Shown: positions 1-7,230 of the stretch, one piece after another
Numbering within the stretch: the first letter of the stretch is position 1
How the letters are laid out: each line of letters begins with the position of its first letter
Assembly: GCA_964633725.1 (NCBI GenBank)
Contig: CAZWHY010000049.1
Coordinates: forward strand, 1-21,389
From: Berkiella_A sp964633725
Lineage (GTDB): Bacteria > Pseudomonadota > Gammaproteobacteria > Berkiellales > Berkiellaceae
Reading direction: 5' to 3'
DNA length: 21,389 nucleotides
Notes under the pieces: model-generated
Told to the model about the DNA's origin: nothing
The model's input: the letters and a program-made list of their open reading frames with translations, nothing else
The model's database searches: none
Position numbers and translations under genes: made by a program

Positions 1-180
1 CTCTGTGTTCCGCAGCAAGCCTTTCTTGCTCTGCTTCTCTGTGCTCTTCGGCAAGCCTTTCTTGTTCTGCTTCTCTGCGCTCCGCAGCGAGTCTTTGCTG
101 TTCTGCTTCTCTATGCTCCTCGGCAAGCTTTTGTTGTTCTGCTTCTCTACGACGCTCCTCGGCAAGCCTTTGCTGATCTT
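1..180 (-). repeat. Tandem 36-bp repeats encoding 12-residue charged units
   Basis: Read on the plus strand, units start at 1, 37, 73, 109 and 145, each opening with CTCT and containing a CGGCAAGCCTTT-like core; the fifth unit is shifted by one inserted and one lost codon. On the coding (minus) strand each unit encodes about EAEQ(Q/E)RLA(E/A)E(H/R)R. Copies differ at several positions, so the array is not newly duplicated. The array continues past the window edge, so the copy number is unknown. Confidence 0.85.
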
Positions 181-1579
181 CTCTATCCATCTCTTGGGCG
201 GCTGTTACGTCAAACATATAGCGCCCTGCTTGTGACGGCAAAAAAGAAGGTGGCTCTTCAAAATGTTCTGTAGCCTCATTATAAATAAAGTTATCCCCTG
301 AACTAAATATATCCTCTGGATTGGTTATTTGAGTAGAGATTAAAGCATCGACTCTGCTTTGCTCTATTTCAAATTGTTTTTCCTTATCTGTCATTTCAGG
401 TAAAATTCCCATTTCTGCGCTCACTCCAATCGCGCCATTAAAAAAGCAGTCTGAATATTTAGTAAATACCCCCTGTTCAACCAAAATATTAACTAAAAAA
501 GACTGCATTTCATTAATGCCTCTATGCCTAATTCTAATTTTTGAACTGTCATCAGAAAGTTCACAAAGTGATTCTAAATTCGGCGCTTGTGGTGGGTTGT
601 AACCTCTTAGCAAATTGCCTGGGTAATGTGCACCAGTATCTAAAGCGCTAACTATTTTTTCTATTTCCTCAACAATACTGCTGTAATTCTCCCCAAAACT
701 CATCCATCCATTCGCATCAGGAATATATTTACTGTAGACACTTTCTATCATGCTGGATAGATTTTCACTTAAAAGCGATACAATATTCTCAGCACTATAT
801 TCTTGAGTAAAATATTTTTTAAAACCAACAACACCAAGTGGGGTAACTGAAAGCTGAGAAAGGTGGTAATCATATATATTAGGCTTAGATGGCTGATACT
901 TAAGCTGGTGAGCAAGCACATTAAATAGAGCATGAGCATGCACCTCCCATATCTCGGGAATATTGCTTCTGCCTATTTCTATACTCGCATAGTTATCAAC
1001 TATGTCAGATCTTAATTTGGATAACCAAAAAACTATATTTTTATTATTAGATAGCTGCAAAACAAGGTGATCTAAATCTTCCATAACTCCTGGAGCACAA
1101 CTACTTAAGTATTTAATTAAATCTTTAATGCCATGCTTTGCTTTTTGCTCATCACCACCCGCTCTTGCTCGGATTAGTAGGATAGTCGCTTTTTCAATAG
1201 AATCCTTAACATGAGAGAAGTACAACCGCCCCATTTGTAAATTTCTGTATCTTTGAAATTTAGATTCTCCATCCTGAAATAGGAACTGCCTTTTAAACTC
1301 ATTAATTTCTTTCACTGCATCATGAGCAGATGAGTTCACCTCAGCTGGAAAAAGCAAAAAATACATCTCCTCAACTACTTTCAAGATCAAATCCACTTGC
1401 GCATTATAATCTTGATTGTCAAAATTCAACTCTCTTTCCATAGGTGAACCTTGAGCATTTAAATATAGATTATTTAACTTGTCGTCTATACTTTCGCTTA
1501 CAATTTTAGAGGGAAGAAAAGCATTAGAGCGATGAACGCCCACATCAAACATTTCATTATCATTTACAGTATGTATCAT
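1..1579 (-). CDS. Large unrecognised protein with C-terminal charged repeats, 3' end beyond window
   Basis: An open frame runs on the minus strand from ATG at 1577-1579 to the left edge without a stop: 526 codons are visible and the protein continues. The first ~440 residues look globular and soluble, with no signal peptide or membrane segment, and include recognisable stretches such as LLRGYNPPQAPNLESL. The last ~60 visible residues become a highly charged series built on EAEQQRLAEEHR, very likely a long helix or coiled coil. I do not recognise the family. There is no good Shine-Dalgarno sequence before the ATG; a promoter-like pair ends only a few bases upstream, so the message may be nearly leaderless, or a later ATG (codon 10) may be used. 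It is divergent from lolB across 350 bp. Large repeat-rich proteins of this sort occur among effectors of intracellular bacteria and among phage or cell-division proteins; nothing here decides between them. Confidence 0.75.
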   Translation of the reverse strand, partial: MIHTVNDNEMFDVGVHRSNAFLPSKIVSESIDDKLNNLYLNAQGSPMERELNFDNQDYNAQVDLILKVVEEMYFLLFPAEVNSSAHDAVKEINEFKRQFLFQDGESKFQRYRNLQMGRLYFSHVKDSIEKATILLIRARAGGDEQKAKHGIKDLIKYLSSCAPGVMEDLDHLVLQLSNNKNIVFWLSKLRSDIVDNYASIEIGRSNIPEIWEVHAHALFNVLAHQLKYQPSKPNIYDYHLSQLSVTPLGVVGFKKYFTQEYSAENIVSLLSENLSSMIESVYSKYIPDANGWMSFGENYSSIVEEIEKIVSALDTGAHYPGNLLRGYNPPQAPNLESLCELSDDSSKIRIRHRGINEMQSFLVNILVEQGVFTKYSDCFFNGAIGVSAEMGILPEMTDKEKQFEIEQSRVDALISTQITNPEDIFSSGDNFIYNEATEHFEEPPSFLPSQAGRYMFDVTAAQEMDREDQQRLAEERRREAEQQKLAEEHREAEQQRLAAERREAEQERLAEEHREAEQERLAAEHR

Positions 1580-1929
1580 ATTTCGCCAATTGTATTTTTA
1601 CACATAAATAATTTTAAGGGTGTATGTTCAGAACTTACGCTGGAGTTGTTCTCAGTACTCTGGCAACCTGCTAATTAGTACAATCCAGAGCCAGTGACTT
1701 CAAATAAATACCGCTAAGCATGATATACACCTTTCAATTATCCGCTTAATACTGAATCTTTCAGTTTTTTACAATTTCGGGATTATAGGCTCTGTCGCAC
1801 AGCAAAACAAGAACTGCAAAAATAAGCCTCCCTAGAACTTAGTTAAACAACCTATTTGCGCGATATAAAATCTCTATTTTGATTTATGATAAAATGCAGC
1901 AATAACGATATGAATACATAAGCGATAAT
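1580..1929. other. Intergenic region between divergent genes
   Basis: This 350-bp stretch separates the minus-strand large gene from lolB. No ORF, tRNA or clear terminator is visible. It should hold both divergent promoters. Near lolB, TATGAT at 1885-1890 is a fair -10 box but has no good -35 at the right distance. A weak inverted pair, CTCTGG near 1659 and CCAGAG near 1686, flanks the palindrome CTAATTAG. The first ten bases on the lolB side of the start codon contain no Shine-Dalgarno sequence. Confidence 0.6.
1589..1617 (-). promoter_or_regulatory. Candidate promoter of the left-edge gene
   Basis: On the minus strand, TTAAAA (1617-1612) and TACAAT (1594-1589) are separated by 17 bp, a sigma-70-like pair. 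Transcription would start around 1582, only about 3 nt before the ATG, which would give a nearly leaderless message. The region is AT-rich, so a chance match is possible. Confidence 0.3.
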
Positions 1930-2586
1930 ATGCAACACCGTATTTCGACCTTTATTTGGATGGCGGCTACAGGGCTTCTTTTATCGGGCTGCGCGAGCGC
2001 ACCACAAAAGCCCACACAATCTATTACGTTACCGCAAGCCCAGGCAGAGGCCGAACGTGTTTTAACGCCTGAAGAACTATGGGCATTTCATGAGAAAAAA
2101 TTAAAGCATATTCATCGCTGGAAAATGGAAGGACGAATCGCGGCAACACATGGCCAAGAAGGTGGTAATGCCTCTTTTGTGTGGAAACAAACTGGCGATC
2201 ATTATCAGATACGGTTTTTTGGCCCCTTTGGTGCCGGCTCAGTGTATGTCACGGGCTCCCCCAATCAAGTATCTGTCATTGATGGCAATGGCAAACATCA
2301 TCAAGCCAAAACTGCAGAAGAATTAATGCAAAAAGTCGCAGGTTGGCAGCTCCCCTTATCAGGCATACGTTATTGGATGTTAGGACTGCCTAACCCCCAG
2401 GCGGCTGTTAGTGGCAAATTACTAAATCAAAAAGGTCATCTTAGCCAATTAACCCAATCAAACTGGACGGTAAACTATGACAGATATAACCTGACTACCT
2501 ATCCAGCTATTCCAGCCAAAATACATATGCATAATCATAATTACAAAGTAAAATTAATTATCAAAGATTGGTCTGTTTCAGGCTAA
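1930..2586 (+). CDS. lolB: Outer-membrane lipoprotein receptor LolB
   Basis: LolB is the outer-membrane-anchored acceptor that takes lipoproteins from the periplasmic carrier LolA and inserts them into the outer membrane. The 218-residue protein begins with a lipoprotein signal peptide ending in a lipobox (LLSGC), making Cys21 the acylation site. The mature part has the LolB core: WKMEGRIA around residue 63, then FFGPFGAGSVYVTG, and the WQLPLSGIRYWMLGLP segment near 140-155. Length is normal for the family (about 200). It is followed after 37 bp by ispE in the same direction, as in many gammaproteobacteria, so it is probably the first gene of the operon. The start gives the expected short positively charged n-region (MQHR), although no strong ribosome binding site is visible before it. 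Confidence 0.95.
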   Translation: MQHRISTFIWMAATGLLLSGCASAPQKPTQSITLPQAQAEAERVLTPEELWAFHEKKLKHIHRWKMEGRIAATHGQEGGNASFVWKQTGDHYQIRFFGPFGAGSVYVTGSPNQVSVIDGNGKHHQAKTAEELMQKVAGWQLPLSGIRYWMLGLPNPQAAVSGKLLNQKGHLSQLTQSNWTVNYDRYNLTTYPAIPAKIHMHNHNYKVKLIIKDWSVSG

Positions 2587-2623
2587 TGAAAAATTATAAT
2601 CTTAAGTCCAAGGCAGTCTCTCT

Positions 2624-3502
2624 ATGCAGCAAGAATTTTCATTAATATCACCAGCAAAAATTAATCATTTTTTGCATATTTTGGGTAAAAGAGAAGATGG
2701 GTACCATAATTTACAAACACTGTTCCAATTTTTGGATTACGGCGACACACTGCATTTTAAACCTTCTGCCGATAATGAAATTCATATTCATACACCAGGG
2801 CTAGATTTCCCTACAGAAGAAAATCTAATATACAAAGTTGCCCAGCAGCTAAAAAGTAAATATCAGCCACTAATGGGCATAGATATTACTTTAGAGAAAA
2901 AAATACCTTTGGGCGCAGGATTAGGGGGAGGCAGCTCTAACGCAGCAACGACTTTGTTAGCCCTAAATTATGTATGGCAACTAAATCTTTCGGCAAATGA
3001 GTTATCAGACTTTGGCTGTTCTGTAGGCGCAGATGTACCTTTCTTTATATTAGGTCAAAGCGCTTGGGGCGAAGGTACAGGTACACAACTCACCCCAGCT
3101 ACCCCTGAAGAAAACTGGGCAGTAGTCATAACCCCACCTTGTCATATCGCCACAGCGAAAATATTTCAACATTCGGAATTGACAAGAAGCACACAAGCCT
3201 TCAGAATAGAGCACCTCAAAGGATTGCTCGAAAATGGGCGGTTTGAAAACATTGTTAAAAATGATTTTGAGCCTTTGGTTAGGAAGTGTTATCCTAGCGT
3301 GGCAAAGTGCTTGGATTGGCTGAACCAATATGGTGATGCTAGGCTAAGTGGGTCAGGTTCATCGGTATTTGCTTTGTTTAAGAGCAAAAGCCAAGCGATA
3401 AGTGTGATGAATCATGTGCCAGCAAGTTTTCAGGCTTTTTGTGCAAAAGGTGTGAATCAATCACCGCTGCATGCTCAGTTAAATAACATGGGTTTCAATT
3501 GA
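2624..3502 (+). CDS. ispE: 4-diphosphocytidyl-2-C-methyl-D-erythritol kinase IspE
   Basis: IspE is the cytoplasmic GHMP-family kinase that phosphorylates the 2-hydroxyl of 4-diphosphocytidyl-2-C-methylerythritol, the fourth step of the MEP isoprenoid pathway. At 292 residues it has normal length. The substrate-site motif PAKINHFLHI includes Lys12, the glycine-rich ATP loop PLGAGLGGGSSNA lies at residues 95-107, and GADVPF supplies Asp137; Lys12 and Asp137 correspond to the catalytic Lys10 and Asp135 of the E. coli enzyme. The C-terminal GHMP motif is seen as RLSGSGSSVFALF. It follows lolB and its stop codon lies only 4 nt before tRNA-Gln, so its transcript very probably includes the tRNA. Confidence 0.97.
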   Translation: MQQEFSLISPAKINHFLHILGKREDGYHNLQTLFQFLDYGDTLHFKPSADNEIHIHTPGLDFPTEENLIYKVAQQLKSKYQPLMGIDITLEKKIPLGAGLGGGSSNAATTLLALNYVWQLNLSANELSDFGCSVGADVPFFILGQSAWGEGTGTQLTPATPEENWAVVITPPCHIATAKIFQHSELTRSTQAFRIEHLKGLLENGRFENIVKNDFEPLVRKCYPSVAKCLDWLNQYGDARLSGSGSSVFALFKSKSQAISVMNHVPASFQAFCAKGVNQSPLHAQLNNMGFN

Positions 3503-3506
3503 TTAT

Positions 3507-3581
3507 TGGGGCGTCGCCAAGTGGTAAGGCACAGGGTTTTGATCCCTGCATTCCCAGGTTCGAATCCTGGCGTCCCAGCCA
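3507..3581 (+). tRNA. tRNA-Gln (anticodon UUG)
   Basis: A full 75-nt cloverleaf with encoded CCA (3579-3581). The acceptor stem TGGGGCG pairs with CGTCCCA, with one G-U wobble; the anticodon stem CAGGG/CCCTG encloses the loop TTTTGAT with anticodon TTG at 3539-3541; the T arm contains GGTTCGAATCC. It closely resembles E. coli tRNA-Gln. It sits between ispE and prs, starting 4 nt after the ispE stop, with no room for its own promoter except inside ispE, so it should be released from the operon transcript by RNase P and 3' processing. Confidence 0.98.
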
Positions 3582-3608
3582 ACTACAAATCTTGAGGCTT
3601 TAACTGCC

Positions 3609-4559
3609 GTGTCTAATATTATGATTTTTAGTGGAAATGCAACCCCACAACTCGCTACAAGCGTTGCAGCTCATCTAGATATTAATTTGGGTAAAGCTAC
3701 CGTGAACCGTTTTAGCGACGGTGAAATTATGGTGGAGATACTGGAGAATGTCAGAGGGGCTGATGCCTTCATACTCCAATCTACGTGCGCCCCCACAAAT
3801 GACAGCCTAATGGAATTATTATTATTGGCAGATGCGTTAAGACGTGCCTCCACTTTAAGAATTACCGCTGTTGTCCCCTATTTCGGCTATGCACGCCAAG
3901 ATAAGCGAGTACGTTCTGCTCGGGTACCAATATCAGCTAAAGTAGTGGCGGATATGATGACATCTGTTGGTATAGACCGTATGCTCACAGTAGATTTGCA
4001 TGCAGATCAGATCCAGGGGTTTTTTCATATGCCAGTTGATAATGCTTATGGTTCACCCGTTATTATAGAAGATATTCAAAAGCAGAATCACGATAATGTT
4101 ATTATCGTTTCGCCTGATGTCGGCGGAGTTGTAAGAGCACGAGCTGTTGCCAAACAATTAAACGATTCCGACTTGGCTATTATCGACAAAAGACGCCCCA
4201 AAGCCAACGAAGCAAAAGTCATGAACATCATTGGGGACGTAAAAGGTAAAACATGCATCTTAGTAGATGATATTGTGGATACCGCAGGCACACTATCCAT
4301 GGCAGTGGGTGCCTTAATAGAAAAAGGCGCAAAAAAAGTTGTCGCCTATTGCACACACCCGGTTTTATCGGGAAAAGCCATTGACAATTTAAAGCAGTCT
4401 GGAATACATGAACTAGTCGTCGCAGATACCATTCCTTTAAGCGAAGAAGCGCAAGCAGCACCTTTTATTAGACAATTAAGTCTCAGTAAAATGCTGTCAG
4501 AAGCGATCCGCCGTGTGAGTAATGAAGAATCCATTAGTTCCATGTTCCCAGATAAATAA
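3609..4559 (+). CDS. prs: Ribose-phosphate pyrophosphokinase (PRPP synthase)
   Basis: Prs makes 5-phosphoribosyl-1-pyrophosphate from ribose 5-phosphate and ATP, feeding purine, pyrimidine, histidine, tryptophan and NAD synthesis. The 316-residue protein is full length and very close to E. coli Prs. Visible motifs: NVRGADAFILQSTCAPTND, the RQDKRVRSARVP flexible region, the metal-site DLH (His131), catalytic-loop DKRRPKAN with Lys194 and Arg196 (E. coli equivalents named Lys194/Arg196), and the PRPP loop VDDIVDTAGT at about 219-228. The start is GTG at 3609: GAGG at 3594-3597 is placed for it, and MSNIMIFSGNATP aligns with the E. coli N-terminus, whereas the ATG at 3621 would be too far from the ribosome binding site. 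It is downstream of tRNA-Gln in the same operon. Confidence 0.97.
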   Translation: MSNIMIFSGNATPQLATSVAAHLDINLGKATVNRFSDGEIMVEILENVRGADAFILQSTCAPTNDSLMELLLLADALRRASTLRITAVVPYFGYARQDKRVRSARVPISAKVVADMMTSVGIDRMLTVDLHADQIQGFFHMPVDNAYGSPVIIEDIQKQNHDNVIIVSPDVGGVVRARAVAKQLNDSDLAIIDKRRPKANEAKVMNIIGDVKGKTCILVDDIVDTAGTLSMAVGALIEKGAKKVVAYCTHPVLSGKAIDNLKQSGIHELVVADTIPLSEEAQAAPFIRQLSLSKMLSEAIRRVSNEESISSMFPDK

Positions 4560-4576
4560 CAGAAGAATTTTTTACC

Positions 4577-4602
4577 GAGTTTATTTGGTCGCGAATAAGC
4601 TC
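4577..4602 (+). promoter_or_regulatory. Hairpin in the rplY leader
   Basis: Between prs and rplY, GAGTTTATT (4577-4585) can pair with AATAAGCTC (4594-4602), nine pairs including one G-U, around an 8-nt loop. It ends 8 nt before the strong ribosome binding site AGGAGA at 4611-4616. No U-tract follows, so it does not look like an intrinsic terminator. It could be a processing or stabilising hairpin, or part of an autoregulatory ribosomal-protein leader. Confidence 0.4.
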
Positions 4603-4621
4603 ACTTACTTAGGAGACTGTC

Positions 4622-5293
4622 ATGACAGCAGCAACATTTGAATTAACAGTAGAACCACGTACAGTGTTGGGGAAAGGTGCGAGCCGCCGCCTACGCCGTA
4701 TGGATAACAAGGTACCTGCTATTATTTATGGCGATGAGAAAGAACCACATAATGTAATGATTGAACATCGTTTCATTACTAAAGCTTTGGAAAATGAAGC
4801 TTTTTATTCTCATATTTTAACTTTACATGAAGGCAGTAAGAAACATAAAGTTGTTTTAAAAGATTTACAACGCCATCCTTATAAGCCTCAGATTTTACAC
4901 ATGGATTTCATGCGCATTAATGCGAAGAAAGCTATGATTATGCATGTGCCAGTTCACTTCATTGGCGTAGAATCATGCCCTGGTGTAAAAATAGGTGGTA
5001 TGGTGACTCATCATATGGTTGAACTAGAAGTAAGATGTTTAGCAAAAGACTTACCTGAATTCTTGGAAGTTGATTTAACCAATGCTGAACTCGATCAAAT
5101 CATTCATCTAACTGATGTGAAAGCACCTAAAGGCGTAGAAATTATGGCTTTGGTTCATCACCCAGAGAATGATTTGCCTATTGCTAGCATACACAGACCT
5201 AAACGTGGTGCGGATACGGATTCTGAGACTTCAGATACAGAAGATGATTCTGCATCCGGTTCTGAAGATAAAGATAGCGCAAGTAAAGGTTAA
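4622..5293 (+). CDS. rplY: Ribosomal protein bL25, long Ctc/TL5 form
   Basis: bL25 binds 5S rRNA in the large ribosomal subunit. This 223-residue protein is the long form: the N-terminal L25 domain (about residues 1-95, opening with LTVEPRTVLGKGASRRLRR and containing VPAIIYG) is followed by the C-terminal TL5-type beta domain (about 100-190, with VPVHFIGVESCPGVKIGG). E. coli bL25 has only the first domain; the two-domain form is common in other gammaproteobacteria. The last 25 residues are a low-complexity Ser/Asp/Glu tail, probably disordered. The start ATG has a good AGGAGA ribosome binding site. It lies between prs and pth; the next gene starts 8 nt after its stop. Confidence 0.96.
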   Translation: MTAATFELTVEPRTVLGKGASRRLRRMDNKVPAIIYGDEKEPHNVMIEHRFITKALENEAFYSHILTLHEGSKKHKVVLKDLQRHPYKPQILHMDFMRINAKKAMIMHVPVHFIGVESCPGVKIGGMVTHHMVELEVRCLAKDLPEFLEVDLTNAELDQIIHLTDVKAPKGVEIMALVHHPENDLPIASIHRPKRGADTDSETSDTEDDSASGSEDKDSASKG

Positions 5294-5301
5294 TACCCAC
5301 A

Positions 5302-5880
5302 TTGAATATCTCTTTAATTGTTGGTCTGGGCAATCCAGGCCAACAATATATCGACACTAGGCATAATGTTGGATTTTGGTTTACAGATGAGCTCTGTGAC
5401 ACCCAAAATACAGCATTGAGCTTACAATCTAAATTTCTCGGGCGCGTCGCTCAATTCAATGACAATAATCAACTTGTCCGAGTCATTCAGCCTACGACTT
5501 ATATGAATCTAAGCGGTCAAGCTGTTGCCAAAATTGCACACTTTTATAAAATAGAACCTCAATCTATATTAGTTGTACATGATGAATTAGATTTACCCCC
5601 AGGTACGGTACGCCTCAAACTAGATGGTGGGCATGGTGGGCATAATGGTCTTAGAGATATTATTAGCCGTTGCCAAAGTAAACAATTTTATCGTTTACGC
5701 ATTGGTATTGGCCACCCAGGCCATAGAGATGATGTGCATAGTTATGTATTGAATAAACCAAAAGCAGATGATAAACAATTAATCATCGATAGCATGGATC
5801 GAGCATTACAAGTATTGCCTGATATTTTGTCAGGAAAAATACAATCCGCCATGAACAAACTTCACACTGCCAATCAATAA
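5302..5880 (+). CDS. pth: Peptidyl-tRNA hydrolase
   Basis: Pth cleaves the ester bond of peptidyl-tRNAs that drop off ribosomes, recycling tRNA; it is essential in most bacteria. The 192-residue protein has normal length and all expected active-site residues, one position later than in E. coli: Asn11 (GNPG), His21 (TRHN), Asn69 (YMNLSG), Asp94 (VHDELD) and Asn115 (GGHNG). The start is the rare TTG at 5302: it gives MNISLIVGLGNPG, matching the family N-terminus, and no ATG or GTG lies nearby. AAAGG at the 3' end of rplY, 12 nt upstream, is a weak ribosome binding site. TTG initiation and the 8-nt spacing from rplY suggest low, coupled expression. Confidence 0.96.
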   Translation: MNISLIVGLGNPGQQYIDTRHNVGFWFTDELCDTQNTALSLQSKFLGRVAQFNDNNQLVRVIQPTTYMNLSGQAVAKIAHFYKIEPQSILVVHDELDLPPGTVRLKLDGGHGGHNGLRDIISRCQSKQFYRLRIGIGHPGHRDDVHSYVLNKPKADDKQLIIDSMDRALQVLPDILSGKIQSAMNKLHTANQ

Positions 5881-5899
5881 ATTTAATTCGGAGCACACT

Positions 5900-6985
5900 A
5901 TGGGATTTCGCTGTGGTATTGTTGGATTACCCAACGTTGGAAAATCCACATTATTTAATGCTTTAACCAAAGCAGGTATTGAGGCTTCAAACTACCCTTT
6001 TTGTACAATTGAACCTAATGTCGGTATGGTTAGTATGCCCGATTCTCGTTTGGATCAACTAGCAAAAATCGTCAACCCTAAAAAAATCATTCCAACTACT
6101 ATGCAATTTGTAGATATAGCAGGCTTGGTGAAAGGTGCCTCTCAGGGAGAAGGCTTAGGTAATCAATTCTTAGCCAACATTAGAGAAACTGAAGCCATAG
6201 CCCACGTTGTTCGTTGCTTTGAAGATGAAGATATCACCCATGTTAGCGGCAAAATAGACCCTATTGACGACATAGAAACTATTAACACCGAGCTTTTACT
6301 CGCTGATTTGGAAATGGTCACCAAAGCACTCACCAAAGCACAAAAAATGAGCAAAAGCGGTGATAAAACACTAAAAGTACAAGTTGAATATCTTAGTGCA
6401 TTAGAAGAGCATTTAAATACGGGTGCCCCAGCAAGAAGTTTTAGTGGAGAAATAGATTCAGATATTTTAACGCTGCATCTACTGACTTCAAAACCAACCA
6501 TGTACATAGCCAACGTTAGTGAAGATGGCTTCGAGAATAATCCCTTTTTAGATGCCCTAAATGAATATGCAGCAAAAGAAGACAGCGTTGTTGTGCCTAT
6601 TAGCTGTGCAATTGAATCTGAAATGGTAGAGTTGGATGAGGATGAACGCAAAGATTTTCTAGAAGAATTAGGATTAGAGGAACCTGGGCTTAATCGCGTC
6701 ATACGCAGTGGCTATGCCCTCCTACACTTACAGACATACTTTACCGCTGGCGTGCAAGAAGTACGCGCCTGGACAGTCAAAGTAGGCGCAACCGCACCTG
6801 AAGCGGCGGGCGTTATCCATACCGATTTTATGAAAGGCTTTATACGAGCAGAAATTATTGGTTTTGATGATTTTATTGAGTATAAAGGCGAGCAAGGTGC
6901 AAAAACAGCCGGTAAATGGCGTTTAGAAGGCAAAGATTATATCGTACAAGATGGCGATGTGATTCATTTTAGATTTAACGTTTGA
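5900..6985 (+). CDS. ychF: Ribosome-binding ATPase YchF (OLA1 family)
   Basis: YchF is an Obg-like P-loop NTPase that prefers ATP, binds ribosomes and influences translation and the oxidative stress response. The 361-residue protein is full length. The P-loop GLPNVGKST is at residues 9-17, switch II motif DIAG at 72-75 followed by LVKGAS, and the G4-equivalent is NVSE instead of NKxD, the family signature behind ATP rather than GTP preference. The C-terminal TGS domain holds FTAGVQEVRAWTV and the end GDVIHFRFNV. GGAG at 5890-5893 is well placed before the ATG. Adjacency of pth and ychF is conserved in proteobacteria. Confidence 0.97.
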   Translation: MGFRCGIVGLPNVGKSTLFNALTKAGIEASNYPFCTIEPNVGMVSMPDSRLDQLAKIVNPKKIIPTTMQFVDIAGLVKGASQGEGLGNQFLANIRETEAIAHVVRCFEDEDITHVSGKIDPIDDIETINTELLLADLEMVTKALTKAQKMSKSGDKTLKVQVEYLSALEEHLNTGAPARSFSGEIDSDILTLHLLTSKPTMYIANVSEDGFENNPFLDALNEYAAKEDSVVVPISCAIESEMVELDEDERKDFLEELGLEEPGLNRVIRSGYALLHLQTYFTAGVQEVRAWTVKVGATAPEAAGVIHTDFMKGFIRAEIIGFDDFIEYKGEQGAKTAGKWRLEGKDYIVQDGDVIHFRFNV

Positions 6986-7000
6986 TTAAAAAAATAAAGG

Positions 7001-7044
7001 GCGAGGCATTGACAAAAGCGGCTAAAATCGCGACAATGCTTCGC
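7001..7044. repeat. 11-bp inverted repeat overlapping the tRNA-Met promoter
   Basis: GCGAGGCATTG (7001-7011) is complementary to CAATGCTTCGC (7034-7044) with one G-T mismatch, around a 22-bp centre. The left arm covers the first bases of the -35 box and the right arm covers most of the -10 box of the promoter at 7009-7037. Read on the minus strand the right-hand end of the stem is followed by CCTTTATTTTTTT, a terminator-like tail; read on the plus strand no U-tract follows. Confidence 0.5.
7009..7037 (+). promoter_or_regulatory. Promoter of tRNA-Met
   Basis: A perfect -35 box TTGACA (7009-7014), a 17-bp spacer and GACAAT (7032-7037, two mismatches to TATAAT) form a strong sigma-70-type promoter, with the predicted start near 7044 and a short leader before the tRNA at 7079. 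A small hairpin (TTCGAG 7050-7055 / CTCGAA 7064-7069) lies in that leader. Confidence 0.7.
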
Positions 7045-7078
7045 TCTGGTTCGAGCAGATTAACTCGAAATTTTATTT

Positions 7079-7155
7079 GGCTATGTAGCTCAGCTGGTTA
7101 GAGCGCGGCATTCATAATGCTGAGGTCGGTGGTTCAAGTCCACCTATAGCCACCA
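7079..7155 (+). tRNA. tRNA-Met, elongator (anticodon CAU)
   Basis: A 77-nt cloverleaf with encoded CCA (7153-7155). The acceptor GGCTATG pairs with TATAGCC; the anticodon stem CGGCA/TGCTG encloses TTCATAA with anticodon CAT at 7113-7115; the T arm contains GGTTCAAGTCC. The acceptor stem matches elongator tRNA-Met (GGCTACG in E. coli) rather than initiator tRNA, and differs from tRNA-Ile2, which also has a CAT anticodon gene. It stands alone, has its own promoter, and marks the change from housekeeping to accessory DNA, so it is a plausible integration site. Confidence 0.95.
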
Positions 7156-7222
7156 TAAAAATCAATGACTTACGGCCAATCACCCCAACCCCTAAAAATC
7201 TCATAGCCACTCCATAGCCGCC
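7145..7222 (+). repeat. Degenerate copies of the tRNA-Met 3' end
   Basis: The tRNA 3' end contains ATAGCCACC (7146-7154). Related strings ATAGCCAC (7203-7210) and ATAGCCGCC (7214-7222) recur just downstream, and TAAAAATC occurs both at 7156 and at about 7193. These are short, so chance is possible, but this is where the end of an integrated element would lie. Confidence 0.3.
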
Positions 7223-7230
7223 GTGAATCA

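Noticed and set aside
1..180. CRISPR array at the left edge
   Set aside because: The 36-bp units are directly tandem without spacers and are in frame with a coding sequence.
5..235. Plus-strand 76-residue ORF rich in Phe, Leu and Cys at the left edge
   Set aside because: It is the complement of the 36-bp repeats of the minus-strand gene; its repetitive hydrophobic sequence is a by-product of that repeat.
1618..1830. Possible insertion-sequence remnant between the left-edge gene and lolB
   Set aside because: Strings such as GTTCAGAACTTACG and GGCTCTGTCGCA recall insertion-sequence ends, but I find no matching inverted ends, target duplication or transposase fragment.
3050..3328. Minus-strand ORF inside ispE
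   Set aside because: ispE is complete with all catalytic residues; the antisense frame has no ribosome binding site or known features.
4228..4543. Overlapping minus-strand ORFs inside prs
   Set aside because: Shadow frames; prs is full length and conserved.
6163..6702. Minus-strand 179-residue ORF inside ychF
   Set aside because: Serine-rich shadow frame of a highly conserved gene, without independent support.
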